A DNA stretch of 64,000 bases from the NCBI GenBank assembly GCA_963674495.2, contig CAXXLG010000002.1, forward strand, positions 1,116,001 through 1,180,000, read 5' to 3'. Below, piece after piece: positions 26,267-35,243 of this stretch (position 1 is its first letter; each line of letters opens with the position of its first letter). Both the position numbers and the translations under genes were made by a program. The notes beneath the pieces are model-generated. The model saw nothing but the letters and a program-made list of their open reading frames with translations. It was not told the origin of the DNA and searched no databases. This DNA comes from RGIG3178 sp963674495 (lineage in GTDB: Bacteria > Bacillota > Clostridia > Christensenellales > QAND01).

Positions 26267-27085
26267 TTAGGAACCGGCAGCCATTTTGGGTGTTGAGCCT
26301 ATTAGATACGATTGCGGCACAGGGCTTTTGTAGCCCAATGAGCTGTGCGGTCTTGCCGTGTTGTAGTATTTGCGCCATTGTTCTATGATCACCTGTGCTT
26401 CCCTGATTGTATAAAATATTTCTCCGTTGAGCAATTCATCTCGCATCCTACCATTGAAGGATTCTACATAGCCATTCTCCCAGGGGCTGCCCGGCTCGAT
26501 GAATGTTGGCTTCGTTCCAAACATCGTTAAGAATTCCTGTACCCTTCGCGTTATAAACTCGCTGCCGTTGTCCGATCGCAAGTATTAGGGAATGCCTCGT
26601 TGCATGAATAGCTTCGTCAGGCATTCTTTCACTTCATTGGATCGTATTCTCCGTGCGACGTATACCATCAGACATTCCCGGGTGTACTCGTCAATGATGT
26701 TCAATATCCTGAATTTCTTTCCATCATGCGTTTTATCTTCCACCATGTCGTAGCTCCAGACATGGTTAGGATATTCTGCTCGAAGCCGGATACAGGAACC
26801 GTCATTGCTCCACAACCGAGCCCTCTTAGCCTGTTTCTTAGGCACTTTCAATCCTTGTTGCTTCCATATCCTTTCCACACGTTTACGGTTAATCTTAAAG
26901 TCTTCTCGTTTCAGCAATGCCGTAATTCGTGGCGTATCATATCTCCCGTGCTGCGCTGCCAGTTCTTCGATTCGATGTGTTACGGCATCCTCATCCGGCA
27001 ACCGAATCACTGTATACCTTTGCATTCTTCTGCTTTGACCTATAGCCCGGCAAGCTCGCCTTTCGGATATATTGTACGTATCCAT
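26267..27085 (-). pseudogene. IS3-family transposase OrfB with a nonsense codon
   Basis: The frame encodes the DDE integrase domain: ISERRACRAIGQSRR, HVWSYDMVED (first D), RSDNGSEF (second D) and ENGYVESFNGRMRDELL (E). A TAA codon at 26585-26587 interrupts it between MQRGIP and YLRSDNGSEF, where related enzymes have a glutamate. This splits the catalytic core, so the copy should be unable to transpose by itself. Confidence 0.88.
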
Positions 27086-27120
27086 TGCGGCTTTGACGAA
27101 GTATCTCCGCTTGTCCGGGC

Positions 27121-27399
27121 TTACAAGTTTCCCGAGGATATATCCTTGAGTATCGCTATGTCCAATGCCTGATCAGCCACCAACTTCTTCAATCGGCTGT
27201 TTTCTTTTTCCAGTTCTCTTAGGCGCTTTGCCTGGTTCACTTGCATACCGCCGTATTCTTTTCTCCAGCGGTAATATGTTTGTTCAGTAACTCCGATATG
27301 TCGTGCTGCATGCGCTACCGTTTGTCCTTGGCTTAGCAGGATTTCCACTTCCCGTAGCATATTGATGATCTGTTCTGCCGTATACCTTTTACGTCCCAT
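27121..27399 (-). CDS. IS3-family transposase OrfA
   Basis: A 92-residue helix-turn-helix protein (RKRYTAEQIINMLREVE, HIGVTEQTYYRWRKEYGGM) with a C-terminal leucine zipper-like helix (LRELEKENSRLKKLVADQ). It is followed by orfB in another frame, as expected for programmed -1 frameshifting in IS3 elements. Confidence 0.9.
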   Translation of the reverse strand: MGRKRYTAEQIINMLREVEILLSQGQTVAHAARHIGVTEQTYYRWRKEYGGMQVNQAKRLRELEKENSRLKKLVADQALDIAILKDISSGNL

Positions 27400-27493
27400 G
27401 ACCTTTCCCCTCGCTTTGTTTTATTGTACCCGCGATGGCTGTTTCCCGCAAAATCCTAACTTTTTTCTGGATACATTTTCGGGGGAAAGGTCA

Positions 27494-27983
27494 ACTGTGC
27501 ACGGCCTACAGGGAATATCTATTCAGGGGTAACAAGCTGGTAATGGCCCAAGGCGAAGCTATGAAGAAAAGACTGAAGGATGTCAGCAAAGAGATTGAAA
27601 ATATCGTAGGTCTCATGGCAAAAACAGGTTCTACCAGCTTGCTGAATAAGCTTGATGAGTTGGAGAAAGAAAAAACGATTGCAGAATTTAACATTGAGAG
27701 AATGAAAGATGAATGCCGTGTCCACGAGGTAAACGAGAGTGAACTGAGAAAATCGTTCGGGATTGCAAGAGATCTGTTTAAAAGCGGAAAGCTTTCTACT
27801 TGCAAGAAGTTGATTGACCTGTATGTAGACAGTGTGATCGTTTATGAAGGCTACATTGAGCTTCGAGTAAAAATAAAACCCGGTTTATCCGTTAACCCTG
27901 AGAAAGTCCTACGGAATAAATCGGGTTCTATCCTCTCCCCACAAGCTTTGTGTGGGTATCGTGGTGCCGGAGGTGGGACTTGA
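27494..27983 (+). pseudogene. C-terminal remnant of a large serine recombinase
   Basis: Directly after the IS right end, about 140 codons match the coiled-coil and tail of large serine recombinases: MKKRLKDVSKEIENIVGLM, LLNKLDELEKEKTIAEFNI, KKLIDLYVDSVIVYEGYIEL. The catalytic serine domain and zinc ribbon are missing. The frame runs on into the tRNA-Leu gene on the other strand, so the natural 3' end is probably altered too. It suggests an integrated element once lay here, between the MazG-like gene and the tRNA. Confidence 0.8.
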
Positions 27984-28048
27984 ACCCACACATGGTTGCC
28001 CATATTGGATTTTGAGTCCAACGCGTCTGCCAATTCCACCACTCCGGC
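27962..28048 (-). tRNA. tRNA-Leu (anticodon CAA)
   Basis: An 87-base gene including encoded CCA. The acceptor stem is GCCGGAG / CTCCGGC, the anticodon stem-loop is TTGGA-CTCAAAA-TCCAA, and there is a long variable arm and GGTTCAAGTCC T-loop. It marks the right edge of the AT-rich foreign segment. Confidence 0.96.
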
Positions 28049-28065
28049 GCATGGTTGCAACAGAA

Positions 28066-28094
28066 AGTATAACAGTTATTTGGGGGCCAGTCAA
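28066..28094 (-). promoter_or_regulatory. Promoter of tRNA-Leu(CAA)
   Basis: On the minus strand, TTGACT (28094-28089), 17 bases, TATACT (28071-28066), about 18 bases upstream of the tRNA. Confidence 0.75.
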
Positions 28095-28213
28095 CGCTTC
28101 TATGGGAAGTTATATTGCCGCCGCCGCATTTGATTTTTCATAGGGGGTATGTTACTCTTTCCTTGTGATAAGAGATGGTTTTTTATCCCCATTTTGTGGA
28201 GAGCGGGTGAAAC

Positions 28214-30805
28214 ATGCCTACCCTTTTGGCCATTGACGGAAACAGTCTCATGCATCGCGCTTTTCATGCAATTCCCTTGCTCAGTGCAAATGACGGCAGC
28301 TATACCAATGCGGTTTATGGTTTTATGAATATGCTGGTACGCTTACTCAAAGAAATGCAACCGAGCCATGTGGCCGTTGCGTTTGACATGCATGGCCCGA
28401 CCATCCGGCATGAAATGTTTGCGGACTACAAGGCAGGGCGCGCCAAAACACCGGACGAACTGGTCGGCCAGTTTGATATGCTCAAGCGCCTGTTGCGCGC
28501 GATGGATATTTCAGTTTTGGAAAAAGAAGGGTATGAGGCGGACGATATTCTGGGTGCATTGTCAAAGATGGCGGGCAAACAGCAAGTGCAGGCGGTGCTG
28601 GTCACCGGAGATAAGGACGCATTGCAGCTTGTCAACGATCATACCTTGGTGGTGTACACCAAGCGTGGCATCACCGATACAGAACGGCTTGACGCACAGG
28701 GCGTTTTGGACAAGCTGGGCGTGTTGCCTGAGCATGCGACAGATCTCAAAGGACTGATGGGGGACAACTCCGACAACATCCCAGGTGTACCCGGCGTTGG
28801 ACCCAAGACGGCTGTAAAACTTTTGAATCAATACGGCACGTTGGAAAACGTACTTGACCATGCGAACGAAGTCAGCGGAAAGAAGCTGTCGGAATCGCTT
28901 GTGGTCTATGCCGATCAGGCGCGCATGAGCAAGAGGCTGGGCACCATTGAAACGGAACTTGACGGGTTGCCACCGTTTGATGCATTAAAATTTGAGACAC
29001 AAGCGGTATGGAACGCGGACGATGTGATCAAAGAATACAATATGACGAGTTTGCTCAAAAGACTGCACGCACTGCAACCGGATAATAACGATGGCGTACC
29101 GCGGGCACAGGCCAATAGCAACGCCATAGCGGCCGCTGTGCGCATGTACAGCGCACAAGCGCTGTACGATGCCGTCAAAGAGGCAAGGCGCCTTGCCATC
29201 TACGTGGATGAGAGCGGCATCAGCATAGCAGAGGGAAAAGATAAATGCTACGTGCTGGCGTTTGCACAGTCGCTGCTGCAGACCGGTCTGGATGAAAGCG
29301 ACGTGATGCCGGTGCTGTCCCGGTTGTTTGCCGACGAAGGCTGTGAAAAGATCCTCTACGATATCAAAGCGTTGCGCCACCGGTTGGCACACTATGATGT
29401 TGCGCTTAGCGAACCGTATGAGGATGTTATGCTGATGGCCTATGTAGAAAATCCGAACCGCGGGCAGGACGGGCTTGCAAAACAATGCCAAGCCAACGAG
29501 ATTGAATGTGGTGAGACGGCGGACGCTGCCTGCCTTTGGCAGCTCTATGAAGCCATCTATGCGCGCATTGAGCAGCAGGGAACGCTGCCGGTCTACAGGG
29601 ATATTGAACTGCCTCTGTGCGGCGTTTTGTATGCCATGGAAGTACGGGGATTTTCGTTGGATCTTTCGGTCCTTGGCGAGATGAGCGGTGTGTATGCGAA
29701 GCAGATAGATAAAATCCAGGCGGAGGTGGAGCGGCTTGCGGGGCATGCGCTGAATGTAAACTCACCCAAACAGGTGGGAACCGTGCTGTACGAGGAATTG
29801 AAACTGCCCACTTCACGCAAGACAAAGAGCGGCTATTCCACCGATGCGTCGTCGCTGGATGCCATCGCCGACATGCACCCCATCGTGAACAATTTGCTGG
29901 AATACCGCCAGCTGTCCAAACTGAAATCCACGTACCTGGATGGATTGGCGAAGGTTGCGGATACAAAAACCGGGAAAGTCCACACGCGATTTACCCAGAA
30001 CGTTACCGCGACAGGTCGCATTTCCTCCACTGAACCGAACCTGCAAAACATACCGGTGCGCACAGAGTTGGGCCGGGAGATCCGCCGTGCGTTCATTGCC
30101 AGCGCGCCGGACAGGGTGTTGTTGAGTGCGGATTACTCGCAGATCGAGCTTCGATTGTTGGCGCATATGTCGCAGGAGAGGCATATGATCGACGTGTTTT
30201 TACAAGGCGGGGATATCCATACCGCAACGGCTGCCAAAATTTTTCATATACTCGCCCAAGATGTAACGAAAGAGCAACGTACCGCGGCCAAAGCGGTGAA
30301 TTTTGGCATCATCTACGGCATAAGCGAATTCGGACTGGCCCGCAACCTGGGCATCGGCAGGGCAGAGGCGGGAAAGATCATCAATGATTATATAAAGACA
30401 TACCCACGCATTCAGGAATATACGAATGCCAGCGTGGAATTTGGGCGCAAACACGGCTATGTGGAGACGCTGTACAAACGGCGCCGGTACCTGCCCGAGC
30501 TTAGCAGCAGAAATTATACCGTGCGTTCGTTCGGTGAACGTGCGGCGATGAACGCACCGCTTCAGGGTACGGCGGCCGACATTATCAAGGTTGCGATGAT
30601 TCGCGTTGAAACGGAGCTTCTGGATAAAGTCCCGGATGCCAAATTGATTTTACAGGTGCACGATGAACTGATTGTGGATCTTTTACGTAGCGATGCAGAG
30701 CGCGTTGAAGATATCGTTGCGCAATGCATGGAGAATATCCTTACGTTGTCCGTACCGCTGCTGGTGGATATTGATATTGGAGAGAATTGGTTGGAGGCAA
30801 AATAG
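28214..30805 (+). CDS. polA: DNA polymerase I
   Basis: An 863-residue family A polymerase. It has an N-terminal 5' nuclease (LLAIDGNSLMHRAFHA, KEGYEADDILG, GDKDALQLV, GDNSDNIPGVPGVGPKTA). The 3'-5' exonuclease domain lacks the first D-x-E pair (here AIYVDESGISI), so proofreading is probably absent, as in many Firmicutes. The polymerase domain has motif A DYSQIELRLLAH, motif B KAVNFGIIYGISEFG and motif C LQVHDELIVD. It leads a run with coaE, a lytic transglycosylase and a solute-binding protein, all with overlaps or one-base gaps. Confidence 0.96.
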   Translation: MPTLLAIDGNSLMHRAFHAIPLLSANDGSYTNAVYGFMNMLVRLLKEMQPSHVAVAFDMHGPTIRHEMFADYKAGRAKTPDELVGQFDMLKRLLRAMDISVLEKEGYEADDILGALSKMAGKQQVQAVLVTGDKDALQLVNDHTLVVYTKRGITDTERLDAQGVLDKLGVLPEHATDLKGLMGDNSDNIPGVPGVGPKTAVKLLNQYGTLENVLDHANEVSGKKLSESLVVYADQARMSKRLGTIETELDGLPPFDALKFETQAVWNADDVIKEYNMTSLLKRLHALQPDNNDGVPRAQANSNAIAAAVRMYSAQALYDAVKEARRLAIYVDESGISIAEGKDKCYVLAFAQSLLQTGLDESDVMPVLSRLFADEGCEKILYDIKALRHRLAHYDVALSEPYEDVMLMAYVENPNRGQDGLAKQCQANEIECGETADAACLWQLYEAIYARIEQQGTLPVYRDIELPLCGVLYAMEVRGFSLDLSVLGEMSGVYAKQIDKIQAEVERLAGHALNVNSPKQVGTVLYEELKLPTSRKTKSGYSTDASSLDAIADMHPIVNNLLEYRQLSKLKSTYLDGLAKVADTKTGKVHTRFTQNVTATGRISSTEPNLQNIPVRTELGREIRRAFIASAPDRVLLSADYSQIELRLLAHMSQERHMIDVFLQGGDIHTATAAKIFHILAQDVTKEQRTAAKAVNFGIIYGISEFGLARNLGIGRAEAGKIINDYIKTYPRIQEYTNASVEFGRKHGYVETLYKRRRYLPELSSRNYTVRSFGERAAMNAPLQGTAADIIKVAMIRVETELLDKVPDAKLILQVHDELIVDLLRSDAERVEDIVAQCMENILTLSVPLLVDIDIGENWLEAK

Positions 30806-30806
30806 C

Positions 30807-31421
30807 ATGCACAAGCAAGCATACGTTATTGGCGTAACCGGCAACACGGGCGCTGGCAAGAGTACGGCGGCCTACGCGCTTAGCAAGGTAGGAGTGCGCG
30901 TTTTGGATGCGGATATGATCGCAAGGGAACTGCAGCGCCCCGGGCAGCCCGCTCTGGATGAGATCGTGCAGACCTTTGGCGACGGGATGCTGCAAAGCGA
31001 CGGCACGTTGAATCGCAAGAAGCTTGGCGCGTTGGTTTTTAGCCACGCGGCGTCGCTGAAAAAACTGGACAACATCATGTGGCCACGCATACTGCGCGAG
31101 ATTCAACAGCAGATCAAGGACAGCCGTGAGGACATCGTTATAGATGTGGCACTTTTGTACGAGACAGGCATGCAGGTACTGTGTGATGAAACATGGTTGA
31201 TCGTAGCGCCGGACAATTTACGATGCCAGCGCATTATGCGGCGTGATGATATTCCTTTGGATCAGGCGCAGGCGCGCATCAAGAGCCAGATGCCGCAGGA
31301 CTATAAGCGTACGCTGGCAGACCATATCCTCGACGGCGGCGGCGAAGCGAAGAACCTGGCGCAGCAGGCTATTTTGCTGTACCATAAGGCGATGGAGGCA
31401 AAATGTGAAGCGAAAGCGTAA
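30807..31421 (+). CDS. coaE: Dephospho-CoA kinase
   Basis: A 204-residue P-loop kinase: Walker A GVTGNTGAGKSTAA, the CoA-binding DADMIAREL, and the lid region RIMRRDDIPLDQAQARI. It phosphorylates dephospho-CoA, the last step of CoA synthesis. ATG 30807 follows GGAGGC, one base after the polA stop; a long upstream in-frame extension is spurious. Confidence 0.95.
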   Translation: MHKQAYVIGVTGNTGAGKSTAAYALSKVGVRVLDADMIARELQRPGQPALDEIVQTFGDGMLQSDGTLNRKKLGALVFSHAASLKKLDNIMWPRILREIQQQIKDSREDIVIDVALLYETGMQVLCDETWLIVAPDNLRCQRIMRRDDIPLDQAQARIKSQMPQDYKRTLADHILDGGGEAKNLAQQAILLYHKAMEAKCEAKA

Positions 31422-31977
31422 GCGCATCATTCTGGTCGTTGCCGCTTTCGTATTGGTTGCGGCCGTTGTACTTTCAACGCTGGCGTTACGCGCAGCCAGA
31501 AGAGCCTCGTATCCGCTGGTATATATGGACGAAGTCACGGCGGCAGCGGAAAAGTACGATCTGCCGGTATCGTTGGTGATGGGCGTCATACATACCGAAA
31601 GCAGCTTCAACGAAAACGCCGTTTCTCCGGCAGGTGCCATGGGGTTGATGCAAATCATGCCGGATACCGGCGCATGGCTCGCGTCAAAAGTCAATGTAAA
31701 CGGCTATGAAATGTCATTACTGCTGGATCCAGTGGTGAACATCGAAATGGGTTGCTGGTATTTGAATTACCTCTACGAGACGTTTGATGGGGATATGAAT
31801 GCTGTTTTGGCAGGGTATAATACCGGACAGAACCGTGTGCGAAAATGGCTGCTGGACGATTCATATACCAACGAAGACGGAAAATTGGTTATAATACCCA
31901 TCGAAGAGGCCAAAGATTATGTGGAAAAGGTGCTGTATGCACAGGGAAACTACCAGGAAATATATAAGATGGATTAG
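31405..31977 (+). CDS. Lytic murein transglycosylase (SLT domain)
   Basis: A 190-residue membrane-anchored GH23 enzyme. It has a basic N terminus (KRKRKR), one transmembrane helix, then the SLT fold with catalytic glutamate in VIHTESSFNENAVSPAGAMG, LMQIMPDTGAW and AVLAGYNTGQNRVRKW. It cleaves the glycan strand with formation of a 1,6-anhydro end. The start is GTG 31405 behind GGAGG, overlapping the coaE end by 17 bases. Confidence 0.9.
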   Translation: MKRKRKRIILVVAAFVLVAAVVLSTLALRAARRASYPLVYMDEVTAAAEKYDLPVSLVMGVIHTESSFNENAVSPAGAMGLMQIMPDTGAWLASKVNVNGYEMSLLLDPVVNIEMGCWYLNYLYETFDGDMNAVLAGYNTGQNRVRKWLLDDSYTNEDGKLVIIPIEEAKDYVEKVLYAQGNYQEIYKMD

Positions 31978-33577
31978 CATTGTGCTGCTGTGCACGATGC
32001 TGCTTTGCGCTTGTGGCGCAAAACCACCGGCAACATCACCCGGTGACGGTGACAAGGCGGGGGGCAACGATGCGCCGATAAACGGCGGTAGCATCAACAT
32101 CGTTATGCCCGCCAATCCCGATACGCTTGATCCGCTGGAAGTTGCGTCCCGTGAAATGGTGGATCTGTTCGGACTGATCTACGATTCACTGGTGCGCTAT
32201 GACGAACAGATGCGGCCCATTCCCGGTCTGGCCGAACGGTGGGAGGTAAGTGAAGACGGGAAGACTTGGACGTTTTATCTTCAAAAGGATGCAGCTTTCC
32301 ACAACGGTCAGCCGCTGGTGGCCGCGGATGTCATCTATACGCTGAATCGTCTTAGCGCCATCTATGCGGACGCGGACAAGATCTCGCTGTACAGCGGATT
32401 GGTCCCACTCATCCAAAACTATAATGCTGTAGATGAACACACCGTTTCCATCACCATGGTAGAAGCCTCCGCCCGGCTGTTGCATTGGCTGAATTTTCCC
32501 ATCGTTCAGGACGGTTCTTTATCCGATCCCGGCGCTGTTGCGACGGGTACCGGCCCGTATAAGGTGGAATCCTACGATGCGGGCAAGCAACTGGTGCTAA
32601 CCGCCAACGAGAACTGGTGGCGTCGTAGGCCCTACATCCTAAGCATTGTAGCCAAAGCGATGCCCGATCCGAAAACCGCACTGACCAGCATGGACGTGAA
32701 ACTGGTAGATGTGGTGCACAGTACCTCATTGACCGCGCACAGCTACAGGCAACAGGATGTGACCAACGTCTATGAACTGATGACCCAGGAGTATGAGTGC
32801 ATAATACCCAATTTGAACAATGCGGCACTGCAGGATGTGCGCATGCGGTCAGCCATCATTGCGGCACTGGACCGCAAAACCATCATTACCGAAGCGTATC
32901 TGAGTCATGCCGTATCCATCGACGTGCCCGTCACGCCCGAGTCGTACCTCTATGAGGCCACGCATGCGCAGCATACCTACAGCCAAAGCCGTAGCAGAGA
33001 GCTATTGTCGGCGATGGGATATGCGGATAATGATGGGGACGGCATCGTGGAAAAGAACGGCGCATCGTTGTACTTTGATGTGATCGTCAATGAAAACACA
33101 TTGTCAAGCGCACGCGTCGACGCGGCGCGCATGGTTCAGGAACAACTAGAAGCGGTGGGCATCGGCTGTCGTCTGACGGTGCTGAGCTTTTCCAAATTTG
33201 AAACAAAGCTTAAGGACGGTGGGTTTGATCTTGCGTTGGCCGCGTTTGCCATTCCGACGGATGGGGATCTGAGATTTATGATCCATTCCGCCGCTTCGAA
33301 GAACTATGGCAACTATCAGGACAGCAACATGGACGCGCTCTTGGACGCCTATATATCTGCCATCACCGAAAGCGAGCAGGTTGCCGCATCCGCTGCACTG
33401 CAGAAGTACTTTGCAGACCAGCTGCCGATCATCAGCCTGTACTTTCATACAAATACGCTGGTGTGCTCCGCTTCGGTGCTCGGCGTCACCGGCGCACGCG
33501 ACATGAATGTATATAAAGCGGTGGAGGATTGGTACATCTTCAAGGAAGGGGACGAGGATAACGCGGCGACGCCGTGA
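31937..33577 (+). CDS. ABC transporter substrate-binding lipoprotein (family 5)
   Basis: A 546-residue lipoprotein. The signal peptide ends in lipobox LCAC (about residue 26), followed by a proline- and glycine-rich linker. The SBP_bac_5 fold is marked by NPDTLDPLEVASREM, LAERWEVSEDGKTWTFYLQKDAAFHNG and GTGPYKVESYD. It binds oligopeptides or a similar ligand. The start at ATG 31937 overlaps the preceding gene by 41 bases. No permease or ATPase genes are adjacent, so it is an orphan binding protein, perhaps with a sensory or scavenging role. Confidence 0.87.
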   Translation: MHRETTRKYIRWISIVLLCTMLLCACGAKPPATSPGDGDKAGGNDAPINGGSINIVMPANPDTLDPLEVASREMVDLFGLIYDSLVRYDEQMRPIPGLAERWEVSEDGKTWTFYLQKDAAFHNGQPLVAADVIYTLNRLSAIYADADKISLYSGLVPLIQNYNAVDEHTVSITMVEASARLLHWLNFPIVQDGSLSDPGAVATGTGPYKVESYDAGKQLVLTANENWWRRRPYILSIVAKAMPDPKTALTSMDVKLVDVVHSTSLTAHSYRQQDVTNVYELMTQEYECIIPNLNNAALQDVRMRSAIIAALDRKTIITEAYLSHAVSIDVPVTPESYLYEATHAQHTYSQSRSRELLSAMGYADNDGDGIVEKNGASLYFDVIVNENTLSSARVDAARMVQEQLEAVGIGCRLTVLSFSKFETKLKDGGFDLALAAFAIPTDGDLRFMIHSAASKNYGNYQDSNMDALLDAYISAITESEQVAASAALQKYFADQLPIISLYFHTNTLVCSASVLGVTGARDMNVYKAVEDWYIFKEGDEDNAATP

Positions 33578-33644
33578 CGGTATATAAGCACGTACGCAAG
33601 GGGATTTTTGGCACTGCATGCCGATGGCACGGGCGAAAAAGGAC

Positions 33645-33674
33645 TTGACTTTTATTGAAAGTTTCCCCTATAAT
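33645..33674 (+). promoter_or_regulatory. Promoter of tRNA-Leu(GAG)
   Basis: TTGACT (33645-33650), 18 bases, TATAAT (33669-33674), ending 10 bases before the tRNA. Confidence 0.85.
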
Positions 33675-33684
33675 ACATAGGCAT

Positions 33685-33769
33685 GCGAGAGTGCTGGAAC
33701 TGGCAGACAGGCACGTTTGAGGGGCGTGTGTCTCATGGCGTACGGGTTCAAGTCCCGTCTCTCGCACCA
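33685..33769 (+). tRNA. tRNA-Leu (anticodon GAG)
   Basis: 85 bases including encoded CCA. The acceptor stem is GCGAGAG / CTCTCGC; the anticodon arm is CACGT-TTGAGGG-GCGTG, giving GAG; a class II variable arm and GGTTCAAGTCC follow. Confidence 0.95.
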
Positions 33770-33770
33770 C

Positions 33771-33800
33771 AAAAAGCCCGTCATAAAGGGCTTTTTTTAT
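33771..33800 (+). terminator. Terminator of tRNA-Leu(GAG)
   Basis: AAAAAGCCC, 8-base loop, GGGCTTTTTTT directly after the tRNA CCA end. Confidence 0.9.
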
Positions 33801-33881
33801 TTCCGTCTCATATTTTGGACCGTGTGTTACACTCGTATAAAAAAACAAGCGTTGACAACTAAAATACGACGACAAACGGTA

Positions 33882-34448
33882 TCAAGGGCTGCGCATCCTT
33901 TTGGACGCAGGGGAGCATGCCAAATTCACAATAGATTTCGACGCGATGCCGATGAAAATGTAAATGGGGAAGCCGTAGTAGCTCTTCCAGGTTAGCATTC
34001 TGTACACCCCGGCCCAGACGAAGAGAGGTTCGGCGACAAAACAGAATACCGCCGCCATCACAACGGTGGTTATAATAAAGCTTTTCCATGAGCGGGTATA
34101 CTGATACACCAGCATGTACGCCAGAGGCAGACAGGATATGTCGATGGCGGTGATGGGCGGAAACAGCGGGATAATATCGATGGTGTAATACCACAGGGTC
34201 AATTCCTCGCCGAGTTCATCCAAAACGATTATAAACAATATGATCACCGCAGTGAACAGCATGATCTCGTTCAGCCTGGACTTGTCGGCAATTTTCCACC
34301 AAATAAACGCGGTTGTAAAAAACAACGCGAGCAGAACCCACCATCGGATGCTCAACAAGCCGCTGTCAAACCATTCATCAAAATGCGCCATTGTTAATTG
34401 CCATTGTGCCTGTATGTTGGGTTGTAACGCCACTGTTACCAGCTGCAT
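33882..34448 (-). CDS. CBO0543-like integral membrane protein
   Basis: A 188-residue protein with about five transmembrane helices. It shares DIIPLFPPITAIDISCLPLA, EPLFVWAGVYRMLTWKSYYG and FPIYIFIG with the next gene upstream, and resembles the CBO0543 family of spore-formers. Function is unknown. ATG 34448 follows AGGAGG and overlaps the stop of the upstream paralogue by 13 bases, so the two form an operon. Confidence 0.7.
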   Translation of the reverse strand: MQLVTVALQPNIQAQWQLTMAHFDEWFDSGLLSIRWWVLLALFFTTAFIWWKIADKSRLNEIMLFTAVIILFIIVLDELGEELTLWYYTIDIIPLFPPITAIDISCLPLAYMLVYQYTRSWKSFIITTVVMAAVFCFVAEPLFVWAGVYRMLTWKSYYGFPIYIFIGIASKSIVNLACSPASKRMRSP

Positions 34449-35020
34449 GTGCCGCCTCCTCTTCGCATCTTTGCCCGCGCGGTCGTTTCGTTGATTTTAG
34501 TTGTGAAAAGCCGGACGAGTATTGCCATGAAAGCATAGACGGGATAGCTCAAATAGTAATGCCAATGGATCAGTTTGTATAAGCCTGCCCACCAGAGAAC
34601 GGGCTCGATGACAAAGCAGATGACGCCTGTAATGATCAGCACGGCCACAACAAAGCGGCCGGTCGTATGAAAGTACTGGTGTGCGAGGGAATACGATAAA
34701 GGGAGCATCAATAGATTGGCGGACGTCAGCGGAGGGAATATCGGGATGATGTCCGTCGGGTAGTCCCACAGCGTCAACTCTTCGCCGTATTCGACGATGC
34801 CCATCGCTATGATCAAGGCCAGTGAGGCATACAAACATATTTCCATGCGCCTAGACTTGTCCAACAGCATGCACTAGGTGATCAGGCACAATCCGGCCAA
34901 TCCGATCAACAGGAACCACTTTATGGTAAATACGTCGTTTTGCATCCAGTCCTCGACATGAAGGGCGGTCAGTTGCTTTTGAAAGTTTACGCTCGGTGGA
35001 ATTTGTGTTGCGGCAGGCAT
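34436..35020 (-). pseudogene. CBO0543-like paralogue with an amber codon
   Basis: From ATG 35020 (behind GGGAGGA) the frame reads MPAATQIPPSVNFQKQLTAL and a first membrane helix ending LAGLCLIT, then TAG at 34876-34874, then CMLLDKSRRMEICLY and the rest of the family (DIIPIFPPLTSANLLMLP, EPVLWWAGLYKLIHWHYY). The intact downstream paralogue has a tryptophan near this place (IWWKIADKSR), so TGG to TAG is the likely change. A restart at ATG 34870 could give a shortened protein. Confidence 0.75.
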
Positions 35021-35173
35021 AGCGTCCTCCCGGGGTAGGATAGAGTAAGTATTCGCAAAAAAAAGAGCAATCTATGAGTGATGGACAAAGCATGGGCCTG
35101 CCTGCGCCGTGTTATATGGTTGCGCCCTGTGAGCCATTTTGATGCAACCGCACCTTGTCTCATTGCGGTTGCT

Positions 35174-35203
35174 TTGATATAACCACGGATGTTGTGGTAA
35201 AAT
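35174..35203 (+). promoter_or_regulatory. Putative promoter of the grpB-like gene
   Basis: TTGATA (35174-35179), 18 bases, TAAAAT (35198-35203), 40 bases before the start codon. Confidence 0.55.
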
Positions 35204-35243
35204 AAATAGAATATACGCAAAAGGAAGGCAAGGGGATATAAAC

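Larger units (their letters stand above)
26233..27493 (-). mobile_element. IS3-family insertion sequence (IS407-like group), defective
   Basis: About 1.26 kb with imperfect inverted ends: TGGCCTTACCCC-AATAATGTATCCA on the left and, read inward from the right, TGACCTTTCCCCCGAAAATGTATCCA. It contains orfA and orfB of an IS3-type transposase on the minus strand. I see no clear target duplication, so the flanks have probably rearranged. It separates a MazG-like gene from the tail of a serine recombinase. Confidence 0.85.

Noticed and set aside
27952..28143. 63-codon open frame starting before tRNA-Leu
   Set aside because: It is a translation of the antisense of a leucine tRNA, a frequent annotation artefact.
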